NCBI GenBank assembly: GCA_020027875.1
Contig: JAHRHA010000025.1
Span: 28,532-92,531 of the forward strand
Reading direction: 5' to 3'
Length of the DNA stretch: 64,000 nt
Origin: Micromonosporaceae bacterium
Lineage (GTDB): Bacteria > Actinomycetota > Actinomycetes > Mycobacteriales > Micromonosporaceae
Under the pieces are notes generated by a model. The model made no database searches. It saw only the letters and a program-made list of their open reading frames with translations, and was not told the origin of the DNA. A program made the translations under genes and the position numbers. This document shows, one piece after another, positions 36,708 to 43,937 of this stretch (positions are counted from its first letter, which is position 1; each line of letters starts with the position of its first letter).

Positions 36708-37009
36708 TGCGGCCGATCCATCTCACCGCACTCGACAAGACCCGGCCGGTACTTATCCTCACCCGTCCCCAAGTCCGCCCATACCTCAATGCGATCACGA
36801 TCGCGCCCATCACCAGCACGATCAGAGGACTCTCGACCGAGGTCCCGGTCGGGAAGGCCAACGGCCTAGACCGCGAATCGGTTGTCTCCTGCGACAACAT
36901 CACGACCATCCCGCGCGCCGCTGTCGGACGCCTTCTCGGCTACCTCCAGCCGGCTCAGGAACACGCCCTTGCCGAAGCGATCGCGGCCGCCTTCGACCTC
37001 GATCTCTAA
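36707..37009 (+). CDS. MazF/PemK-family endoribonuclease toxin
   Basis: A 100-residue protein. RPIHLTALDKTRPVLILTR, the ITIAPITSTIRGLSTEVPVG strand pair and VVSCDNITTIPRAAVGRLLG are the three conserved MazF blocks, with the catalytic Arg and Thr region visible. MazF enzymes cut mRNA at short sequences. It overlaps the antitoxin by 1 bp and ends 7 bp before a partial msrA repeat. Confidence 0.85.
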   Translation: MRPIHLTALDKTRPVLILTRPQVRPYLNAITIAPITSTIRGLSTEVPVGKANGLDRESVVSCDNITTIPRAAVGRLLGYLQPAQEHALAEAIAAAFDLDL

Positions 37010-37015
37010 TCGCTC

Positions 37016-37047
37016 GATCGGCGTCGCTCGGGTGCGGTCCGACGCTT
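37016..37047 (+). repeat. Partial msrA 3'-end repeat R3'
   Basis: About 32 bp (GATCGGCGTCGCTCGGGTGC and onward) matches the last part of the repeat core, best R1, beginning 7 bp after the mazF stop. Only the tail of the unit is present. Confidence 0.6.
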
Positions 37048-37180
37048 GCGTCGATGGTCACAACCTCTCCTACGGTGCACGTGGCCTGGACGGGCGCGGC
37101 GCCGAGTTCGTCGGAGGACGTTGGCTCAGGAAGCGCCGAAGACCGCGACGCAGAGTACATAGACGCCGAGCAGGGCGGTG

Positions 37181-37280
37181 CCTTTCAAGTCAGAAACCCC
37201 AACGGGTACGGCAACCACGGCCCAACAGCCTGACCTAGTGTCCCGTCGGCGTGGCCCGCGTGGCGTCCGACGCCCACTAG
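37181..37280 (+). repeat. msrA 3'-end repeat R4 (degenerate)
   Basis: CCTTTCAAGTCAGAA, identical to R0, leads into a core with small insertions and deletions (a C lost in the GGCCCAACA stretch and bases added before GTCCCGTCGGCGTGG). It ends CACTAG at 37280. The msrA reading frame is broken inside. Confidence 0.82.
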
Positions 37281-37359
37281 CGAACGCCTCGCCCGCGCGA
37301 GTTGACGCCCGAGCCCAGGCACGCGGTGCGATGCACCTATGCAGATGCGCGGTGTATAG

Positions 37360-37423
37360 TGGCCACCTCCCCTCAGTTCGCTTCGGCGGCTGAGTGCGAA
37401 GCCCCCGGCCTCGGCGGGGGCTT
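37360..37423 (+). ncRNA. Possible short RNA with terminator
   Basis: TATAGT near 37364 resembles a -10 box. About 60 nt later comes a classic hairpin (AAGCCCCC/GGGGGCTT, 37399-37423) followed by CTTCTG. Between them CTCAG and CTGAG can pair. No open frame fits. It may be a small RNA, or simply the terminator of the cassette. Confidence 0.3.
37399..37423. terminator. GC-rich hairpin terminator
   Basis: AAGCCCCC and GGGGGCTT form the stem with a GC-rich loop. It could act for the minus-strand NYN fragment ending at 37429 and for plus-strand transcription. Confidence 0.6.
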
Positions 37424-37428
37424 CTGCC

Positions 37429-37806
37429 TTACCAGGCTGCCGGTTTCTGGATGACACGGCCGGCCTGATCGGTGATTTTCGCCGGAAGCTGGCGCGCCGC
37501 CAGTGTTGACGCCCTGAGCTGCTTGAACACATCAGCAGCGATGTTGCGACTCCGTTGGGCCGCAGGTTGTGGGTTCACCACGACCGTCATGATGCCAAGT
37601 TCGTCGCGCACGATCCGAAGCGGCTCGGCAAGGTCTGAGTCATTACTGATCACAACAATGACATCACAGTCTTGGCGGCACGCGTCGAGGACCACATAGG
37701 TAGCAAGGCTGACGTCCGAGCCCTTCTCTTCAGTCTTAATCACCTCCACCGTGTGCGGACCATTCGGCTGAGGATTGCGTAGAGGTTGAACCGTCCACGT
37801 ACACAT
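37429..37806 (-). pseudogene. NYN-domain protein, N-terminal part missing
   Basis: Only the C-terminal two thirds of a NYN (PIN-like) RNase family protein is present: GPHTVEVIKTEEKGSDVSLA, then DVIVVISNDSDLAEPLRIVR with the late acidic cluster, and LPAKITDQAGRVIQKPAAW at the end. The usual start with the first catalytic Asp (YVDGFN type) is absent, and upstream DNA does not supply it in any frame. It is likely an inactive remnant. It lies between R4 and R5. Confidence 0.7.
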
Positions 37807-37924
37807 TGGTTCTACGCGGCGAGGTCATTCCCTGGTGCCTCCATGCTGCCGTGATGCAACGTCTCGCGACCGATGCGAACCCGAGCCTGCCGGAGACGTC
37901 GTGCTACTGTGGACAGATACATCA

Positions 37925-37955
37925 CCCGGTTCCCTCGCGGAGCCGGGTTTCTCTT
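37925..37955 (+). terminator. Terminator-like hairpin, copy 1
   Basis: CCCGGTTCC and GGAGCCGGG pair around CTCGC and are followed by a T-rich TTTCTCTT. A nearly identical element occurs at 40716. TGCTACTGTGG about 25 bp upstream resembles an extended -10. Confidence 0.6.
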
Positions 37956-38045
37956 AAGTCGGCCAGCGACGAGGGTCGTGGCTACCTGCGTGGCGAGGCT
38001 ACGAGACGCGCCGTCACTCGAATTGTGGGCAGCCACCGGCACGTA

Positions 38046-38212
38046 CGCCGACCAATGGCACCAGCACCCGTTCGATGCCAAGAGACCCAGGCGGCTACAT
38101 CAATCACGGCCCAACGGCCTGACCTGCCCGGTCGGCGTGGCCCGTGTGGCGACCGACGCCCACTAGCGTTACCTATCAACGAACCACGCCCCGACCTTGC
38201 CGTGGGTCGAGG
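38046..38212 (+). repeat. msrA 3'-end repeat R5
   Basis: Core at 38080-38166 with compensating indels. The tail reads [16 protein letters not shown] sequence in DNA and ends CACTAG. Upstream, GCCGACCAATGGCACCAGCA corresponds to the AEDxHQH part of R1. A weakened hairpin (CCCCGACC/GGTCGAGG, 38189-38212) follows and keeps GGTCGAGGCCAG, the right arm of the R0 stem. Confidence 0.8.
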
Positions 38213-38293
38213 CCAGTCGTTTGTGTGAAGTCGTCGGGGGTGCCGCACGCCGGCGGTCGACCGCGACCGTCACGTGCTGTCGTCCCGTCACGA

Positions 38294-38983
38294 CTAGTCG
38301 GCGGACGTCCAGGCTTGTTGCCGGAGCCTTTCGAACCCGTCCAAGAGCAGATCTAGCGCGAACTCGAACTCGAACTGATCGTCGCAACCTTGACCCACGA
38401 CCGACTCTTCGACGTGGGCCGCCGCCATGGCTATCTCCGTGACGTAGGGGTATTTCCCAGCCATCTCGCCGAACATGACCGCCTGCACTTCCGGGTCGAC
38501 GCTTTGTGAGTCGTCGAACAGCTCCTGGGTGAACCCCAATATCCGGCTGCCCATGGCGTGCATCACATGATGGGTGAGATCGACGGAGAAGCCACCAACG
38601 CGGAACATTCCGATCATCGAGTCCAAGTACTCCAGCACAACCGGTGTAGGGGTGGTTCGCGACTCGATCACTTGAGACGCCCAGGGGTGACGGAGGAGCG
38701 CTTGTCGCGCCGAGAGGATCCGCTGCCGCACCGCGTTCTTCCAGTCGGTTCCACGGACCGGAGGATTGATCTCGCCGAGGACGACATCGACGATGCCGTT
38801 CAGGAGCTCTTCCTTGTTGGCCACATGCTTGTAGAGCGCCATCGGCACGACGCCCAGCTCCTGAGCGAGCTTGCGCATGCTGAGTGACTCGATCCCGGCG
38901 TCGTCGGCAAGCGCGACCGCGGCGCGCAGCACGCGGTCCCTGCTCAGGGGGACTCGGCGCAGAGCGTCCACCTGCACAGTCAT
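38294..38983 (-). CDS. TetR-family transcriptional regulator with TetR C-terminal-type domain
   Basis: A 229-residue repressor. The helix-turn-helix is RVLRAAVALADDAGIESLSM, then RKLAQELGVVPMALYKHVAN, near residues 14-55. The C-terminal ligand domain (HHVMHAMGSRILGFTQELFD) resembles the drug-sensing TetR C-terminal family. The ATG at 38983 gives the standard short leader. It is divergent from a quinone-oxidoreductase-like gene, with two palindromes between them, so it probably represses both genes until a small molecule binds. Confidence 0.9.
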   Translation of the reverse strand: MTVQVDALRRVPLSRDRVLRAAVALADDAGIESLSMRKLAQELGVVPMALYKHVANKEELLNGIVDVVLGEINPPVRGTDWKNAVRQRILSARQALLRHPWASQVIESRTTPTPVVLEYLDSMIGMFRVGGFSVDLTHHVMHAMGSRILGFTQELFDDSQSVDPEVQAVMFGEMAGKYPYVTEIAMAAAHVEESVVGQGCDDQFEFEFALDLLLDGFERLRQQAWTSAD

Positions 38984-39012
38984 CCCGATCACCGCCCTTT
39001 CGGTACCTCCTC

Positions 39013-39069
39013 TTGACAGGTGTACGGCGTACACCTACCGTCAATGCATGCGGTGTACACCGTACACCT
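39013..39069 (+). promoter_or_regulatory. Promoter with two TetR-type operators
   Basis: TTGACA (39013-39018) and TACCGT (39036-39041) are separated by 17 bp. The spacer is a 19-bp palindrome AGGTGTACGGCGTACACCT (39018-39036). A second copy, 17 of 19 matching, lies at 39051-39069 with the perfect core CGGTGTACACCG. Binding at the first site would block RNA polymerase directly. Confidence 0.75.
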
Positions 39070-39102
39070 AAGTCAGGCGAACCAGCCCATTGAGGAGACC
39101 CG

Positions 39103-40077
39103 ATGAAGGCAATAATCCAGGATCGGTACGGCTCACCCGACGTTCTGCAGCTCAGGGAGGTCGACAAGCCGGTGGCGGCCGACAACGAGGTGCTGGTACG
39201 GATTCACGCGGCCGGGGTCAACGCGCGCGACTGGCACGTCATGCGGGGCGACCCGTACCTGGCGCGCCTGACGCTCGGTTTCGGCCGGCCCAAGGTGAAA
39301 ATCCGGGGCACGGACTTCGCGGGTCGGGTTGAAGCGGTCGGCCGGGACGTGAAACGGTTCCGTCCCGGTGACGAGGTGTACGGCGAAATCGATGGCGCAT
39401 TCGCCGAGTACGTGTGTGTCCCGGACGACGTGGTAGAGCCGAAACCGGCCAACCTGACGTTCGAGCAGGCAGCTGCAGTGCCGCTGGCGGGCAACACCGC
39501 TCTCATGGGCCTGCGCGACGTGGGGCGGGTACAGCCCGGACAGCAGGTCCTGATCAACGGCGCCTCCGGCGGCGTGGGCACATTCGCCGTACAGATCGCC
39601 AAGTCGTTCGGCGCGGACGTGACCGGCGTTTGCAGCACAGGAAACGTGGACCTGGTCCGGTCGATCGGCGGGGACCACGTCATCGACTACACCCGGGAAG
39701 ACTTCACCCACAACGGACGGCGCTACGACGTGGTGCTCGACCTCGTCGGCAACCGCTCGTTGACTGAGTTCCGGCGCGCGCTGACACCCGCGGGGACGCT
39801 CATCCTGTCCGGTGGCGGCGTGTCCGAAGGTGGCAGCCTCATCGGGCCGGTCGGTCTCATCATCAGGGGGCAGATGCTGTCCCGCTTCGTTCGCCACCGG
39901 CTGCTCGTACTCACGGCGAAGCCGAGCAAGGTGAACCTCGCGACGCTGAGGGAACTCGTCGAATCCGGAAAGGTCACCCCGGTCATCGACCGGACCTACC
40001 CGTTGAGCAAAGCACCCGAGGCCATCCGGTACCTCGAGGTGGAGCACGCGCGCGCGAAGGTCGTCATCATCGTATGA
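39103..40077 (+). CDS. NAD(P)-dependent zinc-free alcohol dehydrogenase/quinone oxidoreductase
   Basis: A medium-chain dehydrogenase of 324 residues: MKAIIQDRYGSPDVLQLREV start, GTDFAGRVEAVGRDVKRFRP, and the coenzyme loop LINGASGGVGTFAVQIAKSF. The zinc-binding Cys residues of classic alcohol dehydrogenases are absent, so it fits the quinone oxidoreductase branch, which reduces quinones or enones with NADPH. Under probable control of the divergent TetR gene, a detoxification role is inferred. It is cargo between R5 and R6. Confidence 0.88.
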   Translation: MKAIIQDRYGSPDVLQLREVDKPVAADNEVLVRIHAAGVNARDWHVMRGDPYLARLTLGFGRPKVKIRGTDFAGRVEAVGRDVKRFRPGDEVYGEIDGAFAEYVCVPDDVVEPKPANLTFEQAAAVPLAGNTALMGLRDVGRVQPGQQVLINGASGGVGTFAVQIAKSFGADVTGVCSTGNVDLVRSIGGDHVIDYTREDFTHNGRRYDVVLDLVGNRSLTEFRRALTPAGTLILSGGGVSEGGSLIGPVGLIIRGQMLSRFVRHRLLVLTAKPSKVNLATLRELVESGKVTPVIDRTYPLSKAPEAIRYLEVEHARAKVVIIV

Positions 40078-40644
40078 CGCGAAGGGCCTCCCAAGGCCCA
40101 ACTCTAAGGTCTCAAGCAATGCTGGTGCTCGATCGAGCCCCGCACTGCGTTCGTGAGGCTGCTACGCACCCGCGTGCCGGGCCGGACGGGATGAGGAAAA
40201 AGAACGACGACCGGTTCTGGGCCGTCACGTGCTTCATCTCCCGCACCGGCTATCGACGGCCGGCGACAACTACGTGCTCTCGCGCGCCGCCGTCGACTTC
40301 GCGCGTCAACGACCGGGACGTCTACTTGAGAACCCTAGCTGTGGTCGGAGCGGTTGACGAAATCGACTACGGGCACTATGTATCACGGTTCGCCAAGGGG
40401 CCACTCGCACTGGAAGGGCAGCGCGGCCAACCCGTCCTGACGACGGCTGCGTGGCAAGTCCTGGTGCGTGACACAGTCTCACGAAGTCCTCCGGGTGGTG
40501 ACGCGCCGCATGGCCGTTGAGGTTGCCGGGGACGATCCGGATGAGGCACCATTGACGTACACCACCTGGCCCCTCTGGGGTCAGGTTTCTTCGTGTGGGG
40601 CCACCCAGGCAGGTTGTGCCACTGGCGGTCCCTCGCGACGGCGG
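40078..40644. other. Cassette DNA without a supportable gene
   Basis: About 570 bp between the oxidoreductase and R6. A stretch near 40330-40470 reads like protein on the plus strand (VGAVDEIDYGHYVSRFAKGP; LTTAAWQVLVRD) but has no proper start and loses frame on both sides. I do not recognise it; it may be a decayed gene. Confidence 0.35.
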
Positions 40645-40708
40645 CACCACCACCAGCAGTACCTGTCCGATGCCAAGAACCCGGGCGACCACTGTTAACG
40701 TTCTTGGC
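40645..40708 (+). repeat. msrA 3'-end repeat R6 (truncated)
   Basis: CACCACCACCAGCAGTACCT encodes HHHQQY, followed by LSDAKNPGDHC and a stop. The sequence leaves the msrA pattern after the KNP codons. GCCAAGAAC (40672) and GTTCTTGGC (40700) form a 9-bp stem across the end of the copy. Confidence 0.75.
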
Positions 40709-40715
40709 GACACCA

Positions 40716-40742
40716 CCCGGTTCCCTCGTGGAGCCGGGTTTT
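40716..40742 (+). terminator. Terminator-like hairpin, copy 2
   Basis: CCCGGTTCC/GGAGCCGGG around CTCGT, then TTTTC. It is nearly identical to the element at 37925. Confidence 0.65.
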
Positions 40743-40808
40743 CGGTGTCCGTGTTTCTCGACCTTCTAAGCCACGAGACCGGCCCTGGCCCTCGACCCTT
40801 TGGGCGCG

Positions 40809-40850
40809 AAGTTGTACGGAACAATTAGAGTGTCGCAGACCGTACAACTT
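40809..40850 (+). promoter_or_regulatory. Inverted repeat in the fic promoter region
   Basis: AAGTTGTACGG (40809-40819) and CCGTACAACTT (40840-40850) are perfect complements 20 bp apart, about 65 bp before the fic start. It is likely an operator. Confidence 0.5.
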
Positions 40851-40912
40851 CCGCCGAAAGTGTTCGGTACATTTAGCAGACCCCTGACCAAACAAAATCT
40901 CGGGAGGCGCAG

Positions 40913-41941
40913 ATGTCGGGACGTGGTCGTCCCAGCCGAACGGCGATCTACCAGCGGCTCGACGAGGCCGTCGCAGAGCTTAGGCAGCGCCTGGGCGGGC
41001 TCCCCGCGCCCGCCGAAGCCGAGGACACATGGTCGGACATCTGGCACCACGAAGCTCACAACAGCACCGCACTCGAGGGCAACACGCTTGTCCTACGCGA
41101 AGTTGAGGAATTGTTGGAGCAAGGTCGAGCGGTCGGCGCCAAGCCGCTGCGCGACTACATGGAAGTGCGCGGCTATGGAGACGCCGCGCGTTGGGTATAC
41201 GGCCAAGCTCTGGACCCTGGGGACTGGACCACGGGCGAACTGCTGTCCCTACAGGAAGTTCGCCGCGTCCACCACACCGCGATGCACCTCGTTTGGTCCG
41301 TCGCCCCACATCCGCATGCCGGCGATAGCGAGAGCCCCGGCAACTTCCGGCGCCACGAGATCGCCTCATTCCCCGGTGGCATGACGCCGCCACAATGGTC
41401 TGAAGTCGATCACCGTACGCGCGACTGGCTCGGCAGCGTCAACACCATCCGGCGGGACGCCGACGAAGCGCTCCCTGAACGGCTCGCTTGCGTTCACAAC
41501 AGGTTCGAGCAGATCCATCCGTTCCTCGATGGAAATGGTCGTACGGGGCGGTTGCTCCTAAACCTGATCCTCGGCCGGCTAGGCTATCCACCAGCGATCA
41601 TCTACAAACGCGATCGTGACAAGTATCTGCAGGCGATGCGTAGGGCCGACGGCGACGACTTCGGCCCGCTCGGCGAGCTCATCGCCCGAAGTGTCACCGC
41701 CAACTTATATAGGTTCGTCATACCGGCCGTCGCCGGCCCGGTCAAACTAGTTCCGCTGCCAGCACTTGAGACACCCAACCTCTCCGAGAATGCCCTTCGC
41801 GTGGCAGCGATTCGTGGCCGACTCCGTGCCGTCAAGGGTGACGACGGGCTCTGGCGTAGCAGCAAACGCTGGGTCACTGAGTACGCCAAGTCCCGCTATC
41901 AGCGCCAAGCCAGCGCAATCCGAAGCACACCCGAACGGTAG
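40913..41941 (+). CDS. Fic-domain protein (probable AMPylator)
   Basis: A 342-residue protein. The Fic catalytic motif HPFLDGNGRTGRLLLNLILG is intact (about residue 204). NSTALEGNTLVLREVEELLE near residue 46 contains the S/T-x3-E-G inhibitory helix motif of self-inhibited (class II) Fic enzymes, which AMPylate proteins once the helix is released. A C-terminal winged-helix-like end follows. The ATG at 40913 has GGGAGG 6 nt upstream. It follows the last msrA repeat. Confidence 0.9.
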   Translation: MSGRGRPSRTAIYQRLDEAVAELRQRLGGLPAPAEAEDTWSDIWHHEAHNSTALEGNTLVLREVEELLEQGRAVGAKPLRDYMEVRGYGDAARWVYGQALDPGDWTTGELLSLQEVRRVHHTAMHLVWSVAPHPHAGDSESPGNFRRHEIASFPGGMTPPQWSEVDHRTRDWLGSVNTIRRDADEALPERLACVHNRFEQIHPFLDGNGRTGRLLLNLILGRLGYPPAIIYKRDRDKYLQAMRRADGDDFGPLGELIARSVTANLYRFVIPAVAGPVKLVPLPALETPNLSENALRVAAIRGRLRAVKGDDGLWRSSKRWVTEYAKSRYQRQASAIRSTPER

Positions 41942-41950
41942 CGGTCGCTC

Positions 41951-41975
41951 TGTCAACCAGAAGTTGTGGTTGACA
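41951..41975 (+). terminator. Hairpin after fic
   Basis: TGTCAACCA and TGGTTGACA form a 9-bp stem with a 7-nt loop, 10 bp after the fic stop codon. Confidence 0.55.
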
Positions 41976-42034
41976 CGGCCAGGATGCGGACTTGTGGTTT
42001 GCCAGCGCTGATGGTGGTGTCCGGCGGGACCGAC

Positions 42035-42241
42035 TCACACCTGTTCTGAGTCGTCGAGTCCGAACTGCGCTAGGCAAGGCTCGAGTCCGCTGATGGTGAG
42101 CGTGGGCCGGTCCGTCAGCTCCCACTCCCGTCGGGTCAGTCGCAGACGCTGGGACACGACGGCCCGGCCATGCAGGACATCCCGCATGATCCCGTCGGGC
42201 TGGGAGCCGAGCTTGCGGGAGACGCCCACCGAGGCGGCATT
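42035..42241 (-). pseudogene. C-terminal remnant of a GNAT acetyltransferase
   Basis: The minus-strand frame reads NAASVGVSRKLGSQPDGI, then VVSQRLRLTRREWELTDRP and SGLEPCLAQFGLDDSEQV. NxAS-x-x-V-S-RKLG-PDG is the classic end of RimJ/RimL-type GNAT proteins. The acetyl-CoA-binding N-terminal part is missing, so this is a decayed piece. The 230 bp between it and the next antitoxin gene holds nothing I recognise. Confidence 0.6.
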
Positions 42242-42475
42242 GCAGGGGCCAATGATCGATCAGCACGAGGCATTCTGTCGCCGGGACACACGGCGGCGCA
42301 TCGGGTTTACCGCTCCTAACGGCGGGCGGATCTCCCCGGTCGGGCAGTCGTTGACCGGCCGCTCTCCCCGGAGGGAGCAAGGTGAAGCGCCCTACAAGAC
42401 GAGCGACCTTGGCAGCGCCACAGATTCCTGCCAAACGCACAGCGGCGAACGACAACACGTAATACAATCCGTAGT

Positions 42476-42706
42476 ATGTCGGTAATTACATTCCGCGCAG
42501 ACGACGAAGTCGATCACGCCCTGGCAGAGCTCGCATCGGGCGATCGCGATCGTTCCCAGGTGATCCGTGAAGCCATCCTGGCCGCGTGGCGCGCTCGACG
42601 CGACGATCAGCTTCGGGCCGAGGCACAGGCGCTCGCCGCAGACGAGGATGACCGGAACGAAGCCCGCGCCGTGCTCGGCGACATGGAGGCGCTTCGTGCG
42701 CGGTGA
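42476..42706 (+). CDS. Ribbon-helix-helix antitoxin of a second MazF pair
   Basis: 76 residues: MSVITFRADDEVDHALAELA, then RDRSQVIREAILAAWRAR, a CopG-like fold, and an acidic tail (DEDDRNEARAVLGDMEALR). TACAAT (42463-42468) lies 7 nt before the ATG with no ribosome site, so the transcript is probably leaderless. It overlaps the toxin gene by 11 bp. Confidence 0.82.
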   Translation: MSVITFRADDEVDHALAELASGDRDRSQVIREAILAAWRARRDDQLRAEAQALAADEDDRNEARAVLGDMEALRAR

Positions 42707-43010
42707 CGTTTACGAGCTGCGAGCACCTCGCGACGCCAAGGGTCACGAGCAGCGCCACAACCGCTACGCCGTAGTGGTCCAGTCCGATCTCCTACCCTTG
42801 TCCACCTGGCTGGTCGCCCCCACCTCCACTAGCGCACGGCCGGCCACCTTTCGGCCAGAGATCGAAGTCGACGGCAAGACAACACACGTACTCGTAGAGC
42901 AAACCGCGGCAGTGGATCCTGAAAGGCTCGGCCAACTTGTTGGACACCTCACGCGTCGGGAGATGTTTGAGGTGGACGACGCCCTCCGCACGGTTCTTCA
43001 CCTGCGCTGA
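42696..43010 (+). CDS. MazF/PemK-family endoribonuclease toxin (second)
   Basis: A 104-residue protein: RGDVYELRAPRDAKGHEQRH, NRYAVVVQSDLLPLSTWLVA, then THVLVEQTAAVDPERLGQLV. These are the three MazF blocks, including the catalytic Arg after the first strand. The GTG at 42696 follows GGAGG by 6 nt inside the antitoxin gene. It differs from the 36.7-kb MazF in sequence and ribosome-site use, so the two pairs are independent acquisitions. Confidence 0.87.
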   Translation: MRGDVYELRAPRDAKGHEQRHNRYAVVVQSDLLPLSTWLVAPTSTSARPATFRPEIEVDGKTTHVLVEQTAAVDPERLGQLVGHLTRREMFEVDDALRTVLHLR

Positions 43011-43130
43011 CGAACCCGCTCCAGCGTGATCTGGACGGGCTCGGTGCTGCGAGGATCCTCCGATTTCTCCACTTTGTGCCGTTGTCTGCCCATACGGTGT
43101 AGGCAAGTGCCTGCGCAAGGGGGCCAACCG

Positions 43131-43937
43131 ATGGCGAAGAAGATCATCCTGATCGTGGCGGGTGCCATTCTGCTGCTCTGCGGCCTGGGTGCGATTGTGC
43201 CCGGCGCGCTGCTCGCCGGGGTAAGCGGCACGGACAACACGCTGGATAGCGGATTTCACCCGATCGGTACGGAGACATCGGCGCTGGTCTCCGAGACGGC
43301 TCGAGTGTCTGATGCCAGCGGCATGCGTACCGCGGGGATCGGCGCCGCGACAATCACCATTACCGCGCGGGCCGCCCAACCGATTTTCCTGGGAATAGCC
43401 CGCGCTTCGGACGTCGAAAACTACCTCAACGGTGTTGCGTTCGACGAGCTCACCGACTTCAACCTGTCGCCGTACCGGGTGGACACCACTCGACACGACG
43501 GGAGCCCGATCGCGGCAGCACCGACTGATGAGACCTTCTGGACGGACTCGGCAACGGGCACTGCGCCCACCTTGGACTGGAACGTAGCGGACGGCGACTA
43601 CCGCCTGGTCATGATGAACCTGGACGGTTCGCCGGGCGTCGGGGCGGAGGCGCAATTTGGCCTCACGGTCGACGGTTTGTTTGGGATCGGACTCGGCATC
43701 CTCATCGCCGGCGCGGTCGTCGCATTGGCGGGCCTCGCACTCCTCATCTGGGGCCTCGTCACCCGTGCGGGACCACGGCAGCCAGTCTATGCGGGCGGAT
43801 CGCCCTCGCCAGGCGCACCGCCTGGACCGCCGCCTAGCCAACCGGCGGAGTCCGGCCCGTCGGGGGCAGGTATGCAGTACGGCGAATCCGCCCCACCAGA
43901 AAGCGGTCCGCCAAGTGCACCACCACCGGAGCCGTAA
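43131..43937 (+). CDS. Secreted/membrane protein with two membrane helices and Pro-rich tail
   Basis: 268 residues. An N-terminal helix (KKIILIVAGAILLLCGLGAI) leads to an extracytoplasmic beta-rich domain (GAATITITARAAQPIFLGIA; LDWNVADGDYRLVMMNLDGS). A second helix (IGLGILIAGAVVALAGLALL) leads to a cytoplasmic Pro/Gly/Ser tail. The ATG at 43131 has AAGGGGG 7 nt upstream. The family is common in actinomycetes without a known role. Confidence 0.75.
   Translation: MAKKIILIVAGAILLLCGLGAIVPGALLAGVSGTDNTLDSGFHPIGTETSALVSETARVSDASGMRTAGIGAATITITARAAQPIFLGIARASDVENYLNGVAFDELTDFNLSPYRVDTTRHDGSPIAAAPTDETFWTDSATGTAPTLDWNVADGDYRLVMMNLDGSPGVGAEAQFGLTVDGLFGIGLGILIAGAVVALAGLALLIWGLVTRAGPRQPVYAGGSPSPGAPPGPPPSQPAESGPSGAGMQYGESAPPESGPPSAPPPEP

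Noticed and set aside
32149..40708. Repeats explained as tandem duplicated msrA genes that decayed
   Set aside because: Every copy starts within the last ~45 codons; no upstream msrA sequence such as the GCFWG site is found between repeats.
42308..42350. Possible seventh msrA-tail copy (APNG...SPVG in one frame)
   Set aside because: Only scattered matches to the repeat core, no stop/His end and no hairpin; chance similarity cannot be excluded.
32913..43010. Interpretation of the msrA repeats as a CRISPR array
   Set aside because: Spacing is 0.7-2.5 kb, intervals contain genes, and repeats encode a protein tail.
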